NCBI RefSeq assembly: GCF_000717335.1
Contig: NZ_JNYZ01000051.1
Span: 1-48,696 of the forward strand
From: Amycolatopsis jejuensis
GTDB taxonomy: Bacteria; Actinomycetota; Actinomycetes; Mycobacteriales; Pseudonocardiaceae
Length of the DNA: 48,696 bases
Reading direction: 5' to 3'
Shown: positions 7,578 to 15,934 of the stretch, one piece after another
How positions within the stretch are numbered: the stretch's first letter is position 1
Layout: each line of letters opens with the position of its first letter
Notes under the pieces: model-generated
The model's database searches: none
Told to the model about the DNA's origin: nothing
Seen by the model: the letters and a program-made list of their open reading frames with translations, nothing else
Position numbers and translations under genes: made by a program

Positions 7578-8437
7578 CGCGCCCCGCCGACGAATCCGAG
7601 GACCTGCTCGACGAACTCGTCCCTGCGCTCGATCTGCACCCAGTGCCCGCAGTTGCCGAACGTGTGCAGCTCCGACGGCTTGATCGCCCGGTGCACCCGG
7701 ATCGCCAGCTCCACCGGCAGGACCTTGTCGTCGCGGCCGTGCAGGATCAGCGTCGGCGTCTCGATCCCCGCCAGCCGCGCCTCCGGCGTCGCCTTGATCA
7801 CCGCCTCGCCGCTGCCCGGGGCCGGTGCGATCTTGTGTGTCGCCTGCTGCGCGCCGGGCCGGACGCTCGCCTCGTGCCGCCGGTCGACCATCTCCGGCGT
7901 GAGCGACGCCGGGTCGAACGGGAAGAGCCGCAGGATCCGCTCCAGTTCCCCGCGGCTGCCGTCGTAACGGGCGGCGAGCCGGTGCGCCTCGCTCATCGGC
8001 ACGTCACCCGCGGCCGAACCCATCAGCACGAGCCGCTCGATGCGCCGCGAATCCCGGAGCGCCGCGGCCATCGCGAGCATCCCGCCGAACGAATTGCCGA
8101 CCACCGGCGCCCCGGTGGCGCCGACGGCATCCATGAACGCGAACAGGTGGTCGACCCAGAATCCCGTGTCGTATTCGCCGTCCGGCTTGGCTTCCGTGGC
8201 GCCGAAACCCGGGATGTCCGGCGCGAGTACCCGCCGCCGGCGCGCCAGCGCGGGGATCACGCCCGCCCAGTTCTCCCAGGCCGACACGCCGGGACCGGAC
8301 CCGTGCAGCAGCACGAGTGGCGCGCCGCTGCCGGCTTCCAGGTAATGCGTCCGCAGGCCCGCGGCGACCACGGACAGCCCGGCCGCCGGATCGGCCGGAT
8401 CGAAGCCGGTCGCCGCCCGGCGGTGGGTGCCCGCCAT
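7574..8437 (-). CDS. Alpha/beta hydrolase, meta-cleavage product (C-C bond) hydrolase
   Basis: A 287-residue alpha/beta hydrolase. The oxyanion loop is LLHGSGPGVSAWENW, the nucleophile elbow GNSFGG has Ser116, the acid Asp236 lies in HGRDDKV, and His265 lies in GNCGHWVQIER. The last motif and GSGPG are typical of MhpC/BphD/HsaD-type enzymes, which cleave the carbon-carbon bond of the vinylogous 1,5-diketone made by an extradiol dioxygenase. The gene follows the dioxygenase, as expected for consecutive steps. The ATG at 8437 has no obvious ribosome site, but it overlaps the stop of a 24-codon reading frame (8437-8511) with a good ribosome site, so translation may be coupled to that. Confidence 0.9.
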   Translation of the reverse strand: MAGTHRRAATGFDPADPAAGLSVVAAGLRTHYLEAGSGAPLVLLHGSGPGVSAWENWAGVIPALARRRRVLAPDIPGFGATEAKPDGEYDTGFWVDHLFAFMDAVGATGAPVVGNSFGGMLAMAAALRDSRRIERLVLMGSAAGDVPMSEAHRLAARYDGSRGELERILRLFPFDPASLTPEMVDRRHEASVRPGAQQATHKIAPAPGSGEAVIKATPEARLAGIETPTLILHGRDDKVLPVELAIRVHRAIKPSELHTFGNCGHWVQIERRDEFVEQVLGFVGGAR

Positions 8438-8511
8438 CAGCAGCGCACCGTGTCGTGGCGGACCGCCGGCCGGAACGCCCGGCCAGGCCCGGTTTTTCCG
8501 AAGTCGGACAT
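8437..8511 (-). CDS. Putative 24-residue leader ORF coupled to the C-C hydrolase
   Basis: An ATG at 8511 preceded by GAAGAGGG opens a frame for MSDFGKTGPGRAFRPAVRHD plus four residues. Its TGA overlaps the hydrolase ATG as TGATG. The peptide is basic and has no recognisable domain. The arrangement would explain how the hydrolase, which lacks a ribosome site of its own, is translated. It could equally be a chance frame. Confidence 0.35.
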   Translation of the reverse strand: MSDFGKTGPGRAFRPAVRHDTVRC

Positions 8512-8538
8512 CGAAACCCTCTTCCCCAAGTCCGGCGA

Positions 8539-9423
8539 TCAGCTCTTCACCAACGTGTCGCTGGCCGCAATGCCCATTCCGGTGATCCATTCGGTGACCG
8601 GCTCGTACGCCACGGTCGTGAGCGGCGTGCCGCCGGTGAAAGCGGCGGCGATCCAGGTCCGCACCTCGGCCCCGCCGGTGCCTGCGGCGGCGAGGTCCGC
8701 GGCAGTCAGCTCGGACAGCTTCGCCCAGTCCGCGCTGCCGAGCCGGGCGAGGAAATCGCGGTCCCACTCCGGGTCGATCGCCTTCGCGGCACCGGCGAGC
8801 TGCTCGAAGAGCAACCGCTGCCGCTCGGTCTCGCTCATCTCGTCGGCGCCCTCCGGCTGCGACGGCGGCGTGTGCGAGATGCCGCCCGAACCCACCACGA
8901 GCACCCGCTCGCCGTCGCCGATCTTCGTGCGGAGGAACTCGCCGACCGCGGTACCGAGCGCGGCGGTGCGGGCCGCGGTGGCGAGCGGCCGCCCGATGCA
9001 GTTGATCAGGACCGGCACCACCGGAACGGCCGCCGGCGAACCGAACAGGTCCTTCATGGACAGTCCGAAACCGTGGTCGAGACGCAGGTTCGCGGCCACG
9101 GCGATGTCCACCCCGGCGGCCACGAGGTGCTCGCCGAGCGCGACGGCGTGGTCACGCGGCACGTCGTAGTCCTCTTCGAGCAGACCCCATTCGGCGTACC
9201 CGCCGGCGGATTCCACCACGGTGAAACAGGGCGCGATCCCGGTGAGGGCGCGTTCGTGGTCAGGGCCGAAGAAAACGACGAGCGTGGGGCTGAACGCCTC
9301 CACCGCCGCCTTGACCCTGGCCACTCCTTCCCGGAAGACACGTCCTTCGACGTGCCCGGTGTCGTTGACCATGAGCGGGCTGTGGGACAGGGCCACCACG
9401 GCGATCTGCGGTGCGGTACTCAT
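8539..9423 (-). CDS. mhpB: Class III extradiol dioxygenase, 2,3-dihydroxyphenylpropionate 1,2-dioxygenase type
   Basis: A 294-residue protein closely matching the MhpB layout. It has SHSPLM near the N-terminus (His14), FFGPDHERA (Asp55-His56), a LDHGFGLSM segment with the acid/base-type His117, VVGSGGISHTPPSQP with His184, and a C-terminal GAEVRTWIAAAFTGG corresponding to the Glu-containing region of MhpB. These are the Fe(II) ligands and catalytic histidines of the LigB superfamily. It would open a catechol ring next to the hydroxyls using O2, giving the yellow 2-hydroxymuconate-type product for the hydrolase downstream. An AAGGAG site precedes the ATG at 9423. No MhpA-type ring hydroxylase is present, so the catechol must arise by another route. 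Confidence 0.92.
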   Translation of the reverse strand: MSTAPQIAVVALSHSPLMVNDTGHVEGRVFREGVARVKAAVEAFSPTLVVFFGPDHERALTGIAPCFTVVESAGGYAEWGLLEEDYDVPRDHAVALGEHLVAAGVDIAVAANLRLDHGFGLSMKDLFGSPAAVPVVPVLINCIGRPLATAARTAALGTAVGEFLRTKIGDGERVLVVGSGGISHTPPSQPEGADEMSETERQRLLFEQLAGAAKAIDPEWDRDFLARLGSADWAKLSELTAADLAAAGTGGAEVRTWIAAAFTGGTPLTTVAYEPVTEWITGMGIAASDTLVKS

Positions 9424-9451
9424 CGGCGATGCTCCTTCGCTGCGGAAATGG

Positions 9452-10231
9452 TCAGACGGCTTTCGGCCACTGCGAGACGAGTTCGTAAATTCCCGTCTGG
9501 TAGACCGGATCGAGCAGGAACGACCCTTCCGGCGGCGGCGGAATGGCCTTGCCCGGCACGAACTCCCCCGATTCGTAGCCCACGAGGTGGCTGGAGTAGA
9601 GGGTTTCGATGTCCGCGGCGAAATCGGCGGAATCGAATTCGCACACCGCCATGGTCTCCGGCAGCGTGGTGGTGAGCCGGGGCAGCTGCACGCTGCTCGG
9701 CCGGTACAGGCTGCACGCGATGAGCCCCGGGGAATACGTCATCTGGTGCAGATGCGGCTCCCACCAGCGGTTCACCTCGCCGGCGCGGTCCGGGGAGGTC
9801 GGCGAGCCGAACACCAGCATGATCTGCTTGCGGGCGGGCGGCAGCGGGGGCAAGCCGTCCCCGGGCGACGTGTTCCCGTGGCCGGCCGGATACTCGGAGT
9901 CCAGGTCGTACACCGCCGACTGGTAGGCGGGATCGAGCTCGAAAACACCGTCCGCGGGCGGGGCGATCCGGCGGGTGCGGCTGCTGGCCCACAACGTCTT
10001 GAAGGCACCGGCGAGGTCGTCGGTGTCGAACTCGTACAACGCCATCGTCTGCGGCAACGTCGTCGTCAGGCGCGGCAGCTGTACCTTGCTGGGCTGGAAC
10101 AGCTGCGCCGAAATGAGCCCGGGCAGCGTGCACATCTCGATCAGATGCGGTTCGTACCAGCGCCGCACCTCGTCCGCTTTCGCGGGCGTGGCAGGCGAAC
10201 CGAAAACCAGGTAGATCGTCCGGGCACTCAC
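9452..10231 (-). CDS. Tandem EthD-like (dimeric alpha/beta barrel) protein
   Basis: A 259-residue protein made of two homologous halves. Each begins with LVFGSP (residues 8-13 and about 140), continues with a WYEPHL or WWEPHL segment and a PGLI motif, then a QLPRLTTTLP stretch and a TMA...EFD strand, and ends with LDP.YQ..IYDL-like sequence. This is the pattern of EthD-type ferredoxin-like domains that usually pair as dimers, here fused into one chain. The GTG start at 10231 overlaps the stop of the VOC gene and has GGAGGAG upstream. EthD-like proteins assist or catalyse steps in ether and aromatic breakdown; the exact role is unknown. The two halves have diverged at third codon positions, so the duplication is old. 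Confidence 0.8.
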   Translation of the reverse strand: MSARTIYLVFGSPATPAKADEVRRWYEPHLIEMCTLPGLISAQLFQPSKVQLPRLTTTLPQTMALYEFDTDDLAGAFKTLWASSRTRRIAPPADGVFELDPAYQSAVYDLDSEYPAGHGNTSPGDGLPPLPPARKQIMLVFGSPTSPDRAGEVNRWWEPHLHQMTYSPGLIACSLYRPSSVQLPRLTTTLPETMAVCEFDSADFAADIETLYSSHLVGYESGEFVPGKAIPPPPEGSFLLDPVYQTGIYELVSQWPKAV

Positions 10232-10701
10232 GGCTGGTCTCCTCCGATTTCGAGGTGCAGGCTCTCCCCGGCGGGGATCTGGCCGAGTTCGATGATGTTG
10301 CCGTCCGGGTCTTTCCCGTACACCGACGCATTGTTGCCGAAACGCACCGCGGACGGATGCACGAAAGTCATCCCGAGTGCGGACAGCCGTTCGTACTCCG
10401 CGTCGATGTCCGACACGTCGATCATGAAATGCGTGTACCCGAAGCTGTTCGGCCCGAGCGGGGCCAAGGTGCCGCCCGGCGGCGAGGTCCACTGGAAAAG
10501 CTCGATGAAACAGTTCTGCGTCTTCATCATCAGCACGCGCGCGGCGGCGCCGGGCACGCCGACGACCAGCGCGGCCTCGGGAAAGTCGCTGAGGTTCATT
10601 TCCTCGCCGACCGCCTCGAAGCCGAACGCCTCCTCGTAGAACGCCCGCAGCCGGTCCAGGTCCGGGGTGTGGATGCCGAGGTGGTGGATACCGCGGATCA
10701 T
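10228..10701 (-). CDS. VOC superfamily protein (glyoxalase/epimerase-like)
   Basis: A 157-residue single-chain protein with two beta-alpha-beta-beta-beta units. Likely metal ligands are the His in IHHLGIHTPDLD, Glu in NCFIELFQW, His in GYTHFMIDV and Glu in DGNIIELGQI, all at normal VOC positions. This length fits methylmalonyl-CoA epimerase-like or lyase-type VOC proteins, and not a full type I extradiol dioxygenase of about 300 residues. It starts at an ATG overlapping the LLM gene stop (ATGA), and its own stop overlaps the EthD gene start. A role in isomerising or processing a pathway intermediate is inferred. Confidence 0.85.
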   Translation of the reverse strand: MIRGIHHLGIHTPDLDRLRAFYEEAFGFEAVGEEMNLSDFPEAALVVGVPGAAARVLMMKTQNCFIELFQWTSPPGGTLAPLGPNSFGYTHFMIDVSDIDAEYERLSALGMTFVHPSAVRFGNNASVYGKDPDGNIIELGQIPAGESLHLEIGGDQP

Positions 10702-11591
10702 GCCTGCCTCCCGGCGGTCCGGGACTTCACCGCGTCGATCACCGGGGCGAGTTCCTCCGGCGTCGGGGCCCGCAGCGAGTGGTAGGTGATGCCGAGCTCG
10801 GTGCCGCGCCGGACGATCTGCCCCGCGACCTCGTCCAGGCTGCCCACCAGCATCTTGGGTGACTCGAAGATCTGCTCCGGAGTCAGGTACGAGTGGGTCC
10901 CGGCCAGCTCGGCCAGCGCGGCCTCGGTGTCGCCGGTCAGGGTCACCGGAGCGCTCGTGCCGATTTCCAGCGCATCCGCCCGCGCCCCGGCGTAGTCCCG
11001 CAGCCGGTCCAGATACGCCGCGGTGGCCGCGCGGTCCGGGATGACGGCGTAACTCTCCAGCCCGTCGACCTTCGGCACCGGCGGCACCGACGCGATCAGG
11101 AACGTGTCGGCCTCCTCGGCGGCCAGTTTCAGCACCCGGTCCACCGTCCCGGCGATCGCCAGCCGCGGCGGCTTGACGAAGCCCGGCGAGATCCCCGGTT
11201 CGGTCACGGCCGCCTTGATGGCCGCGGCCGTGTCGCGCAGCCGCTCGAAGCGTTCGTCCCGCGTCTGCGGCATCAACCGGCGGGTGTCCGGGACCGCAAT
11301 CCCCGAACCCAGCGCGATTTCGAGGCGCCCGTTGCTGATCCGGTCCAGCGTCGCGAGGTCCCGGCAGATCGTCGCCGGATTCCACAACGCGGTGTTCAGC
11401 ACGAACGGGCTCAGCCGGATGGTGGTGGTCGCCCGCGCGACCGCGGCCAGCGCGACCACCGGCGAAAGCGCACCGGCGAAATCGATGATCTGGAAGACGT
11501 CGAACCCGGCCCGCTCGGCCCGGACGGCGTCGTCGACCAGCTGCTCGACGTCGAACGCGTTGCCACTGAAACCGAACCTGAACTCCGTCAT
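10698..11591 (-). CDS. LLM class (luciferase-like) oxidoreductase, probably F420-dependent
   Basis: A 297-residue TIM-barrel protein. It starts FRFGFSGNAFDVEQL, has the conserved TTIRLSPFVLNTALWNPATI and DRISNGRLEIALGSG segments, and ends with a GSLDEVAGQIVRRGTELGIT region. This resembles the MSMEG_2516-type F420 family more than FMN two-component monooxygenases, and no flavin reductase gene is nearby. It could reduce or oxidise a ring ketone, or hydroxylate if it uses reduced flavin from elsewhere. Both ends overlap neighbours by four bases (ATGA), so it is translationally coupled between the aldolase and the VOC gene. Confidence 0.85.
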   Translation of the reverse strand: MTEFRFGFSGNAFDVEQLVDDAVRAERAGFDVFQIIDFAGALSPVVALAAVARATTTIRLSPFVLNTALWNPATICRDLATLDRISNGRLEIALGSGIAVPDTRRLMPQTRDERFERLRDTAAAIKAAVTEPGISPGFVKPPRLAIAGTVDRVLKLAAEEADTFLIASVPPVPKVDGLESYAVIPDRAATAAYLDRLRDYAGARADALEIGTSAPVTLTGDTEAALAELAGTHSYLTPEQIFESPKMLVGSLDEVAGQIVRRGTELGITYHSLRAPTPEELAPVIDAVKSRTAGRQA

Positions 11592-12607
11592 CCCCGCTCC
11601 CCTGCTCCGGTGGTGGCCGCCAGTTCGGCGGCGACGTCGATGATCATGTCCTCCTGGCCGCCGATCACGCCGCGCCGACCGAGTTCGAGCAGAATCTCGC
11701 GGCTGCCGACGCCGTACTTCTCCGCCGCGCGCTTGGCGAACAGGAAGAACGTGCCGTACACGCCCGCGTAGCCGATGGTCAGCGCGGTGGCGTCGATGAC
11801 CTGCGGGCGGGGCATGATCGGCGCGACGATGTCCTCCGCGACGTCGACCAGCCCGAACAGGTCGATGCCGGTTTCGTGGCCCTCCCGCTCCAGCGCGGCG
11901 ACGAGCACCTCGGTGGCCGCGTTGCCGGCGCTGGCACCCAGGCCGCGCAGCGAACCGTCGACGTAGGTCGCGCCCGCCTCGACCGCCGCCAGCGTGTTGC
12001 CGACCGCGCAGCCGAGGTTGTTGTGGGCGTGGAATCCCACCGCGCACGACACCCGGGCCCGCATTGCCCGGACGCGCGCCGCCGCCCCCGACGGCGTCAG
12101 CGCCCCGGCGGAGTCCACCGTGTACACGACGTGCGCGCCGTAGCCGTCCAGCAACGCGGCCTGTTCGGCCAGCGCGTCCGGCTCCAGCAGGTGGCTCATC
12201 ATCAGGAAGCAGAGCACCTCGAGACCGTGCTCGCGAGCCCACCGCACCGGCTGCTCGGCGCAGTCGGCCTCGGTGCAGTGCACCGCGATCCGGACGGCCT
12301 GCGCACCGCACTCCTGTGCGACGCGAAGGTCGTTCAACGTCGCGATCCCGGGGACGTACAGCACCGCGATCCGGGCGTTTTCGACGGCCTCGGCGGCCGC
12401 GGTGATGTACTCGGGATCGGAGTGCGCCGCCCGGCCGAGCTGGATCGACGAGCCGCCGAGCCCGTCCCCGTGCGTCACCTCGATCATCTCGGCCCCGGCG
12501 CGGTCGAGACCCGCGGCGATGTCCGCGACCTGCGCGGTGGTGAACCGGTGCGAGAAGGAGTTGGCCCCGTCCCGCAGGGTCGTGTCGACGACGTGCAGGC
12601 GCGTCAT
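11588..12607 (-). CDS. mhpE: 4-hydroxy-2-oxovalerate aldolase
   Basis: A 339-residue DmpG/MhpE-family aldolase. The N-terminal [17 protein letters not shown] carries the catalytic Arg-Asp pair, and [15 protein letters not shown] has the metal-binding His-x-His. The C-terminal communication domain is present ([29 protein letters not shown] region in outline). It splits 4-hydroxy-2-oxoacids to pyruvate and an aldehyde and works as a channelling complex with the acylating aldehyde dehydrogenase encoded just upstream. Start and stop overlap the neighbouring genes, consistent with equimolar synthesis. Confidence 0.95.
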   Translation of the reverse strand: MTRLHVVDTTLRDGANSFSHRFTTAQVADIAAGLDRAGAEMIEVTHGDGLGGSSIQLGRAAHSDPEYITAAAEAVENARIAVLYVPGIATLNDLRVAQECGAQAVRIAVHCTEADCAEQPVRWAREHGLEVLCFLMMSHLLEPDALAEQAALLDGYGAHVVYTVDSAGALTPSGAAARVRAMRARVSCAVGFHAHNNLGCAVGNTLAAVEAGATYVDGSLRGLGASAGNAATEVLVAALEREGHETGIDLFGLVDVAEDIVAPIMPRPQVIDATALTIGYAGVYGTFFLFAKRAAEKYGVGSREILLELGRRGVIGGQEDMIIDVAAELAATTGAGERG

Positions 12608-13485
12608 GCCATCACCTCGGCCCCGGCCCGGCGGCCGGCCACCGCATCGCCCACCCGGGCGGCCGCGGCGGTGATGATGTCCAGGTTCCCGGCGTAGACC
12701 GGCAGGAAGTCACCGGCGCCCTCGACCTCGAGCATCACCGTGACCTGGCTGCCCTCGACGTCGAACAACCGCAGCCGGTAACCGGGTACGTACTCCTGGA
12801 CCCGGCCGATCATCTCCCGCACGCTGGCCTCGATCCGGCCCGGATCGACGTGCTCGACCACGGCGTACACCGTGTCGCGCATCAGCATCGGTGGCTCGGC
12901 GGGATTGATCACCGAGAGCGCCTTCCCGCGGCCGGCGCCGCCGGGGTTTTCCAGCGCCCGGGCGGTTTTCTCGGAGAATTCCGACAGGTTCTGCCGCGTT
13001 CCGGGCCCGGCGCTCGCGCTGGCGATCGCCGCGACGATCTCGCCGTACGAGACATCGGCGACGCGGTTGATCGCGTGCATGATCGGGATGGTCGCCTGTC
13101 CGGCGCAGGACACCATGTTCAGGTTGGGCGCGTCGATGTGCTCCGCCAGGTTGACCGGCGGGACGACGTACGGCCCGATCGAGGCAGGTGTCAGGTCGAT
13201 CGCGGTGATTCCGGCCGCCGCGTAGCGGGGCGCCGCCGCGGCGTGCACCTTCGCCGACGTCGCCTCGAAGACGAGATCGGGCAGTTCCCGTTGCGACAGC
13301 AGCCAATCGACGCCGCCGGCGGAGGTCTCCAGCCCCATTTTCCTGGCGCGGGCCAGTCCTTCGCTCTCCGGGTCGATCCCGACCAGGTAGCGCGGCTCGA
13401 CCAGGGCCGAGCGGCGGAGCTTGTACACCAGGTCGGTCCCGATGTTGCCGGAGCCGACGACGGCCGCGGTGATCTTGCGAGTCAT
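12604..13485 (-). CDS. mhpF: Acetaldehyde dehydrogenase (acylating)
   Basis: A 293-residue MhpF/DmpF-type enzyme with the NAD loop [15 protein letters not shown], the catalytic Cys127 in [12 protein letters not shown], and [18 protein letters not shown]. It converts acetaldehyde (or propanal) with CoA and NAD+ to the acyl-CoA and forms a complex with the aldolase. The ATG at 13485 overlaps the hydratase stop, and its stop overlaps the aldolase start. Together these three genes make the complete lower meta-cleavage pathway. Confidence 0.95.
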   Translation of the reverse strand: MTRKITAAVVGSGNIGTDLVYKLRRSALVEPRYLVGIDPESEGLARARKMGLETSAGGVDWLLSQRELPDLVFEATSAKVHAAAAPRYAAAGITAIDLTPASIGPYVVPPVNLAEHIDAPNLNMVSCAGQATIPIMHAINRVADVSYGEIVAAIASASAGPGTRQNLSEFSEKTARALENPGGAGRGKALSVINPAEPPMLMRDTVYAVVEHVDPGRIEASVREMIGRVQEYVPGYRLRLFDVEGSQVTVMLEVEGAGDFLPVYAGNLDIITAAAARVGDAVAGRRAGAEVMA

Positions 13486-14252
13486 GTGAACCTCAGGGTG
13501 AGTGGCGGATTGTCCGTGATGCGAAGCGTGATTTCGTCGCCGCGGGTGACGTCGGGGGCGCGGCCGAGCGCGCCGGAGAGCACGATCGAGCCCGCCGGGA
13601 GGTACTCGCCGAAGCTCGCCAGCTTGCGCGCCAGCCAGGCCACCGCGCGGGCCGGATGCCCGAACGACTCGACGCCCGCGCCGGTGGCCGCGACCTGGCC
13701 GTTGCGGTACAGGACCATGCCGAGCGTCCCGAGATCCGCGTGCCGCAGCGTCCGCGACCACGGACCGAGCACGAACCCGCCGTAGGACGCGTTGTCGGCG
13801 ATCGTGTCGGCGATGGTCAGCCGCCAATCGGCGATGCGCGAGTCGATGATCTCGACGGACACCGCGATCGCCTCGGTCGCGGCCAGCACCTGCTGGGCCG
13901 TGGCTCCCTCGCCGAGGTCGGCGCCGAGCAGGAACGCCAGCTCGCCCTCGACGCGCGGCGCCACGAACGTCGCCGCCGGAGCTTCCGCCCGGCCACCGGA
14001 CGCGACGTACTGGCGGGAGCCCCACAGCGATCCGTAGTCGGGCTCGTCGACGCCCGCCTGCGCCCGGATCGCCGCACTGGTCAAGCCGATCTTGCGGCCG
14101 AGCACGAGTTCCCCGGCGGCCACCCGCGCCGCGTTCCAGGCATACTGGACCTCATAGGCGTTTTCCCGGGTCAGTCCGTCCGATTCGGACAGTGGCGCGA
14201 CCGGTGCGCGGTTCGTCCAAGCCTGTTCGAGGCGCTGTGCCAACGCGTTCAC
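13482..14252 (-). CDS. mhpD: 2-oxopent-4-enoate hydratase / 2-oxo-hexenedioate decarboxylase family enzyme
   Basis: A 256-residue FAH-superfamily protein of the MhpD/DmpH type. It shows [18 protein letters not shown], an [16 protein letters not shown] segment with the metal-binding Glu pair, [13 protein letters not shown], and a C-terminal [14 protein letters not shown] motif. It would add water to the dienol made by the C-C hydrolase, giving the 4-hydroxy-2-oxoacid. Whether it is hydratase or decarboxylase cannot be decided by eye; the neighbouring hydrolase favours hydratase. It overlaps the shortened paralogue upstream by four bases. Confidence 0.9.
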   Translation of the reverse strand: MNALAQRLEQAWTNRAPVAPLSESDGLTRENAYEVQYAWNAARVAAGELVLGRKIGLTSAAIRAQAGVDEPDYGSLWGSRQYVASGGRAEAPAATFVAPRVEGELAFLLGADLGEGATAQQVLAATEAIAVSVEIIDSRIADWRLTIADTIADNASYGGFVLGPWSRTLRHADLGTLGMVLYRNGQVAATGAGVESFGHPARAVAWLARKLASFGEYLPAGSIVLSGALGRAPDVTRGDEITLRITDNPPLTLRFT

Positions 14253-14725
14253 GCGGCACCTCGCAGGTCCGCGGACAACACCGCGCCGAGCGGGCCTTCG
14301 ATCAGCAGGGTGCCCGGCGCCGCGGGGACCCCCGGCCCGGAGCCCAGCAGGACCGTGTCGCCGGCGTGCAGGCTTCCCTTCCGGGAGCCGATCAGCGACA
14401 CCGGATCACCCAGTGCCGCAATGGATTTCGTGGCCACCAGCCGACCGCCGACATGCATCCGCAGCTCCCCGGCCGACTCCGGCGGAAGCAGCTGCTCACC
14501 GAGCAGGAAGCTGCCCTCACCTGCGTCGGCGAGGTCGAGGGCCAGGAACACACCGCCGACCGCGCGGGCGACCAGACCCGGCGGCGCATCCGGCGGGACG
14601 TCGGCGGCGAGCACCACTGCCAGCTTCGGATCGAGCCGCGGCTGCCCGAAGGCGGCCAGCTCGACGACGGGCCCCTCGATGCGCGACAGCAGGGCCTCCT
14701 CGCCGGGTAACCGCACTGCCTTCAT
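14249..14725 (-). CDS. Short, divergent hydratase-family (FAH-like) protein
   Basis: A 158-residue protein that looks like a reduced version of its downstream neighbour. PRLDPKLAVVLAADVPP matches the [15 protein letters not shown] region, AVGGVFLALDLADAGEGSF the IIDSR region, and LHAGDTVLLGSGPG the [13 protein letters not shown] region. The N-terminal third and the Glu-Glu metal motif are missing (Asp-Pro-Lys in place of Glu-Gly-Glu). It is therefore unlikely to be a hydratase alone and may be a non-catalytic partner of the 256-residue enzyme. The ATG at 14725 is one base from the SDR stop (TGATG), and its stop overlaps the hydratase start. Confidence 0.7.
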   Translation of the reverse strand: MKAVRLPGEEALLSRIEGPVVELAAFGQPRLDPKLAVVLAADVPPDAPPGLVARAVGGVFLALDLADAGEGSFLLGEQLLPPESAGELRMHVGGRLVATKSIAALGDPVSLIGSRKGSLHAGDTVLLGSGPGVPAAPGTLLIEGPLGAVLSADLRGAA

Positions 14726-15678
14726 CAGCCTGCCCTCCTTTCCTCCGTGGTGGCGAGCCCCAGCCGGGCCGCGATGTGCTGCAGCTCGTCGGACGCACCG
14801 CCGGGCACCAGGTACTCCGCGGGATCGACGATCCGGTCGAAGTGCCGGGCAACCTCCTCCGCGGTCGGCGGCACCCCCGGCTCGGGTGCCGTCCAGCCGT
14901 ACGTCAGCCCCAGGAAGACGCGGCCGAACCACCCCGCGCCCGCGGACAGGATCAGGCCCGTGTGACTGCACTCCGGGGAGCACAGGTACATCACGAGCGG
15001 GCTCACGGCCTCCACCGACTTGTACGGCGCGAGAGCTGCATCGGGACCGCGGAATCTCGCGTCCTCCAGGCTGTGGATCGGGGCTGCGTCCGCCGTCATC
15101 GAGGAACCCCCCGCTTGCGGCAGGATCGCGTTGACGTGGATGCCGTGCGCCCGGCCCTCGGCGGCGAGCGCACGGGTGAGCCCGACGATCCCGGCCTTCG
15201 CCGTGGCGTAGTCGCTGTAGCCCCCTTCGGGATACACCCCCGCGGCCGAACCCGACATCACGATCCGGCCCCGGCCCCGTTCCCGCATGACCGCCCAGGC
15301 CGGCTGAGTCACGCAGAACGCCCCGCCGAGGTGCACTGCCAGCACCGCCTCGAAGTCGTCGAGCGTCAGGCCGGCGAACTCCCCGGCCCGGAGATTGCCC
15401 GCGTTGTTGACGAGAATGTCGACGGTCCCGAACTCCTCGACCGCCTTCGCGACGATTGCCGCGCCCCCTTCGGCGGTCGCGACCGACTCCGCCGACGCGA
15501 CCGCCTTGCCGCCTGCCCGCTCGATCTCCCCGGCCACGGACGCGGCTGCCTCGCCGTCGATGTCGTCTACGACGACCGCCGCGCCCCGCCGGGCGAGTTC
15601 GAGGCTGTAGCCGCGGCCGAGGTTCCGGCCGCCGCCGGTGACGATCGCGACCTGCCCGGCGAAATCGAGCTGCGCCAA
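14725..15678 (-). CDS. Short-chain dehydrogenase/reductase, first gene of the meta-cleavage operon
   Basis: A 317-residue classical SDR with a C-terminal extension of about 50 residues. The NAD(P) motif is TGGGRNLGRG, NNAG follows, and the active-site serine and YxxxK tyrosine/lysine lie in SGSAAG and YSDYATAKAG. I choose the TTG at 15678, 6 bases behind GGGAGG; the protein then starts LAQLDFAGQVAIVTGG as usual for SDRs, and no ATG or GTG fits better. It probably oxidises a ring alcohol or a 3-hydroxyacyl-type intermediate. Expression likely starts in the divergent region 15679-15934 under the GntR-type operator there. Confidence 0.85.
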   Translation of the reverse strand: MAQLDFAGQVAIVTGGGRNLGRGYSLELARRGAAVVVDDIDGEAAASVAGEIERAGGKAVASAESVATAEGGAAIVAKAVEEFGTVDILVNNAGNLRAGEFAGLTLDDFEAVLAVHLGGAFCVTQPAWAVMRERGRGRIVMSGSAAGVYPEGGYSDYATAKAGIVGLTRALAAEGRAHGIHVNAILPQAGGSSMTADAAPIHSLEDARFRGPDAALAPYKSVEAVSPLVMYLCSPECSHTGLILSAGAGWFGRVFLGLTYGWTAPEPGVPPTAEEVARHFDRIVDPAEYLVPGGASDELQHIAARLGLATTEERRAG

Positions 15679-15753
15679 GGGTTGCCTCCCGGAAAGTGCG
15701 GATCCCGGCCGGATGATCCGGACCGGTGAACGACATTCAACACCTTGGACTGC

Positions 15754-15766
15754 TGGTCTGACAAGA
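15754..15766 (-). promoter_or_regulatory. GntR/FadR-type operator, copy 1
   Basis: TGGTCTGACAAGA contains the imperfect palindrome TGGTC-T-GACAA, the pattern bound by many FCD-type GntR regulators. On the minus strand it reads TTGTCA and could be the -35 element of the promoter for the meta-cleavage operon, with a weak TTGAAT-like -10 18 bases on. A 19-bp stretch (15747-15765) is identical to 22937-22955. Confidence 0.7.
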
Positions 15767-15840
15767 GGTAGCTCTATCTGATCACTCATCAGTCCAGTCA
15801 GAGTATTCCACTGCAGCTCACTGGGTATTTTTTCGCTGAC

Positions 15841-15853
15841 TCTTGTCAGACCA
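15841..15853 (+). promoter_or_regulatory. GntR/FadR-type operator, copy 2 (inverted)
   Basis: TCTTGTCAGACCA is the reverse complement of copy 1, 75 bp away, so the divergent region has two outward-facing copies. It overlaps the -35 hexamer of the plus-strand promoter, fitting repression by steric block. Confidence 0.7.
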
Positions 15854-15872
15854 ACAGGCCGGAAGCTACGCT
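15843..15872 (+). promoter_or_regulatory. Predicted promoter of the SDR-ABC transporter operon
   Basis: TTGTCA at 15843-15848 and TACGCT at 15867-15872 are separated by 18 bp. The SDR start codon is 62 bp downstream. The -35 box lies inside operator copy 2. Confidence 0.5.
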
Positions 15873-15934
15873 CGCCCCTCGTCCGCCGCATCTGCCGGCA
15901 CCTTTCCGGACCACCCCGCGAGAAAGGATCACCT

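Noticed and set aside
5064..7967. A 967-codon plus-strand frame
   Set aside because: It is antisense to four clear enzyme genes, its composition is Arg/Pro/Gly-rich, and it has no recognisable domains.
10228..10701. A second extradiol dioxygenase (type I) in the VOC protein
   Set aside because: It is only 157 residues, while type I enzymes have about 290-300 and four modules. A VOC epimerase or lyase role fits better.
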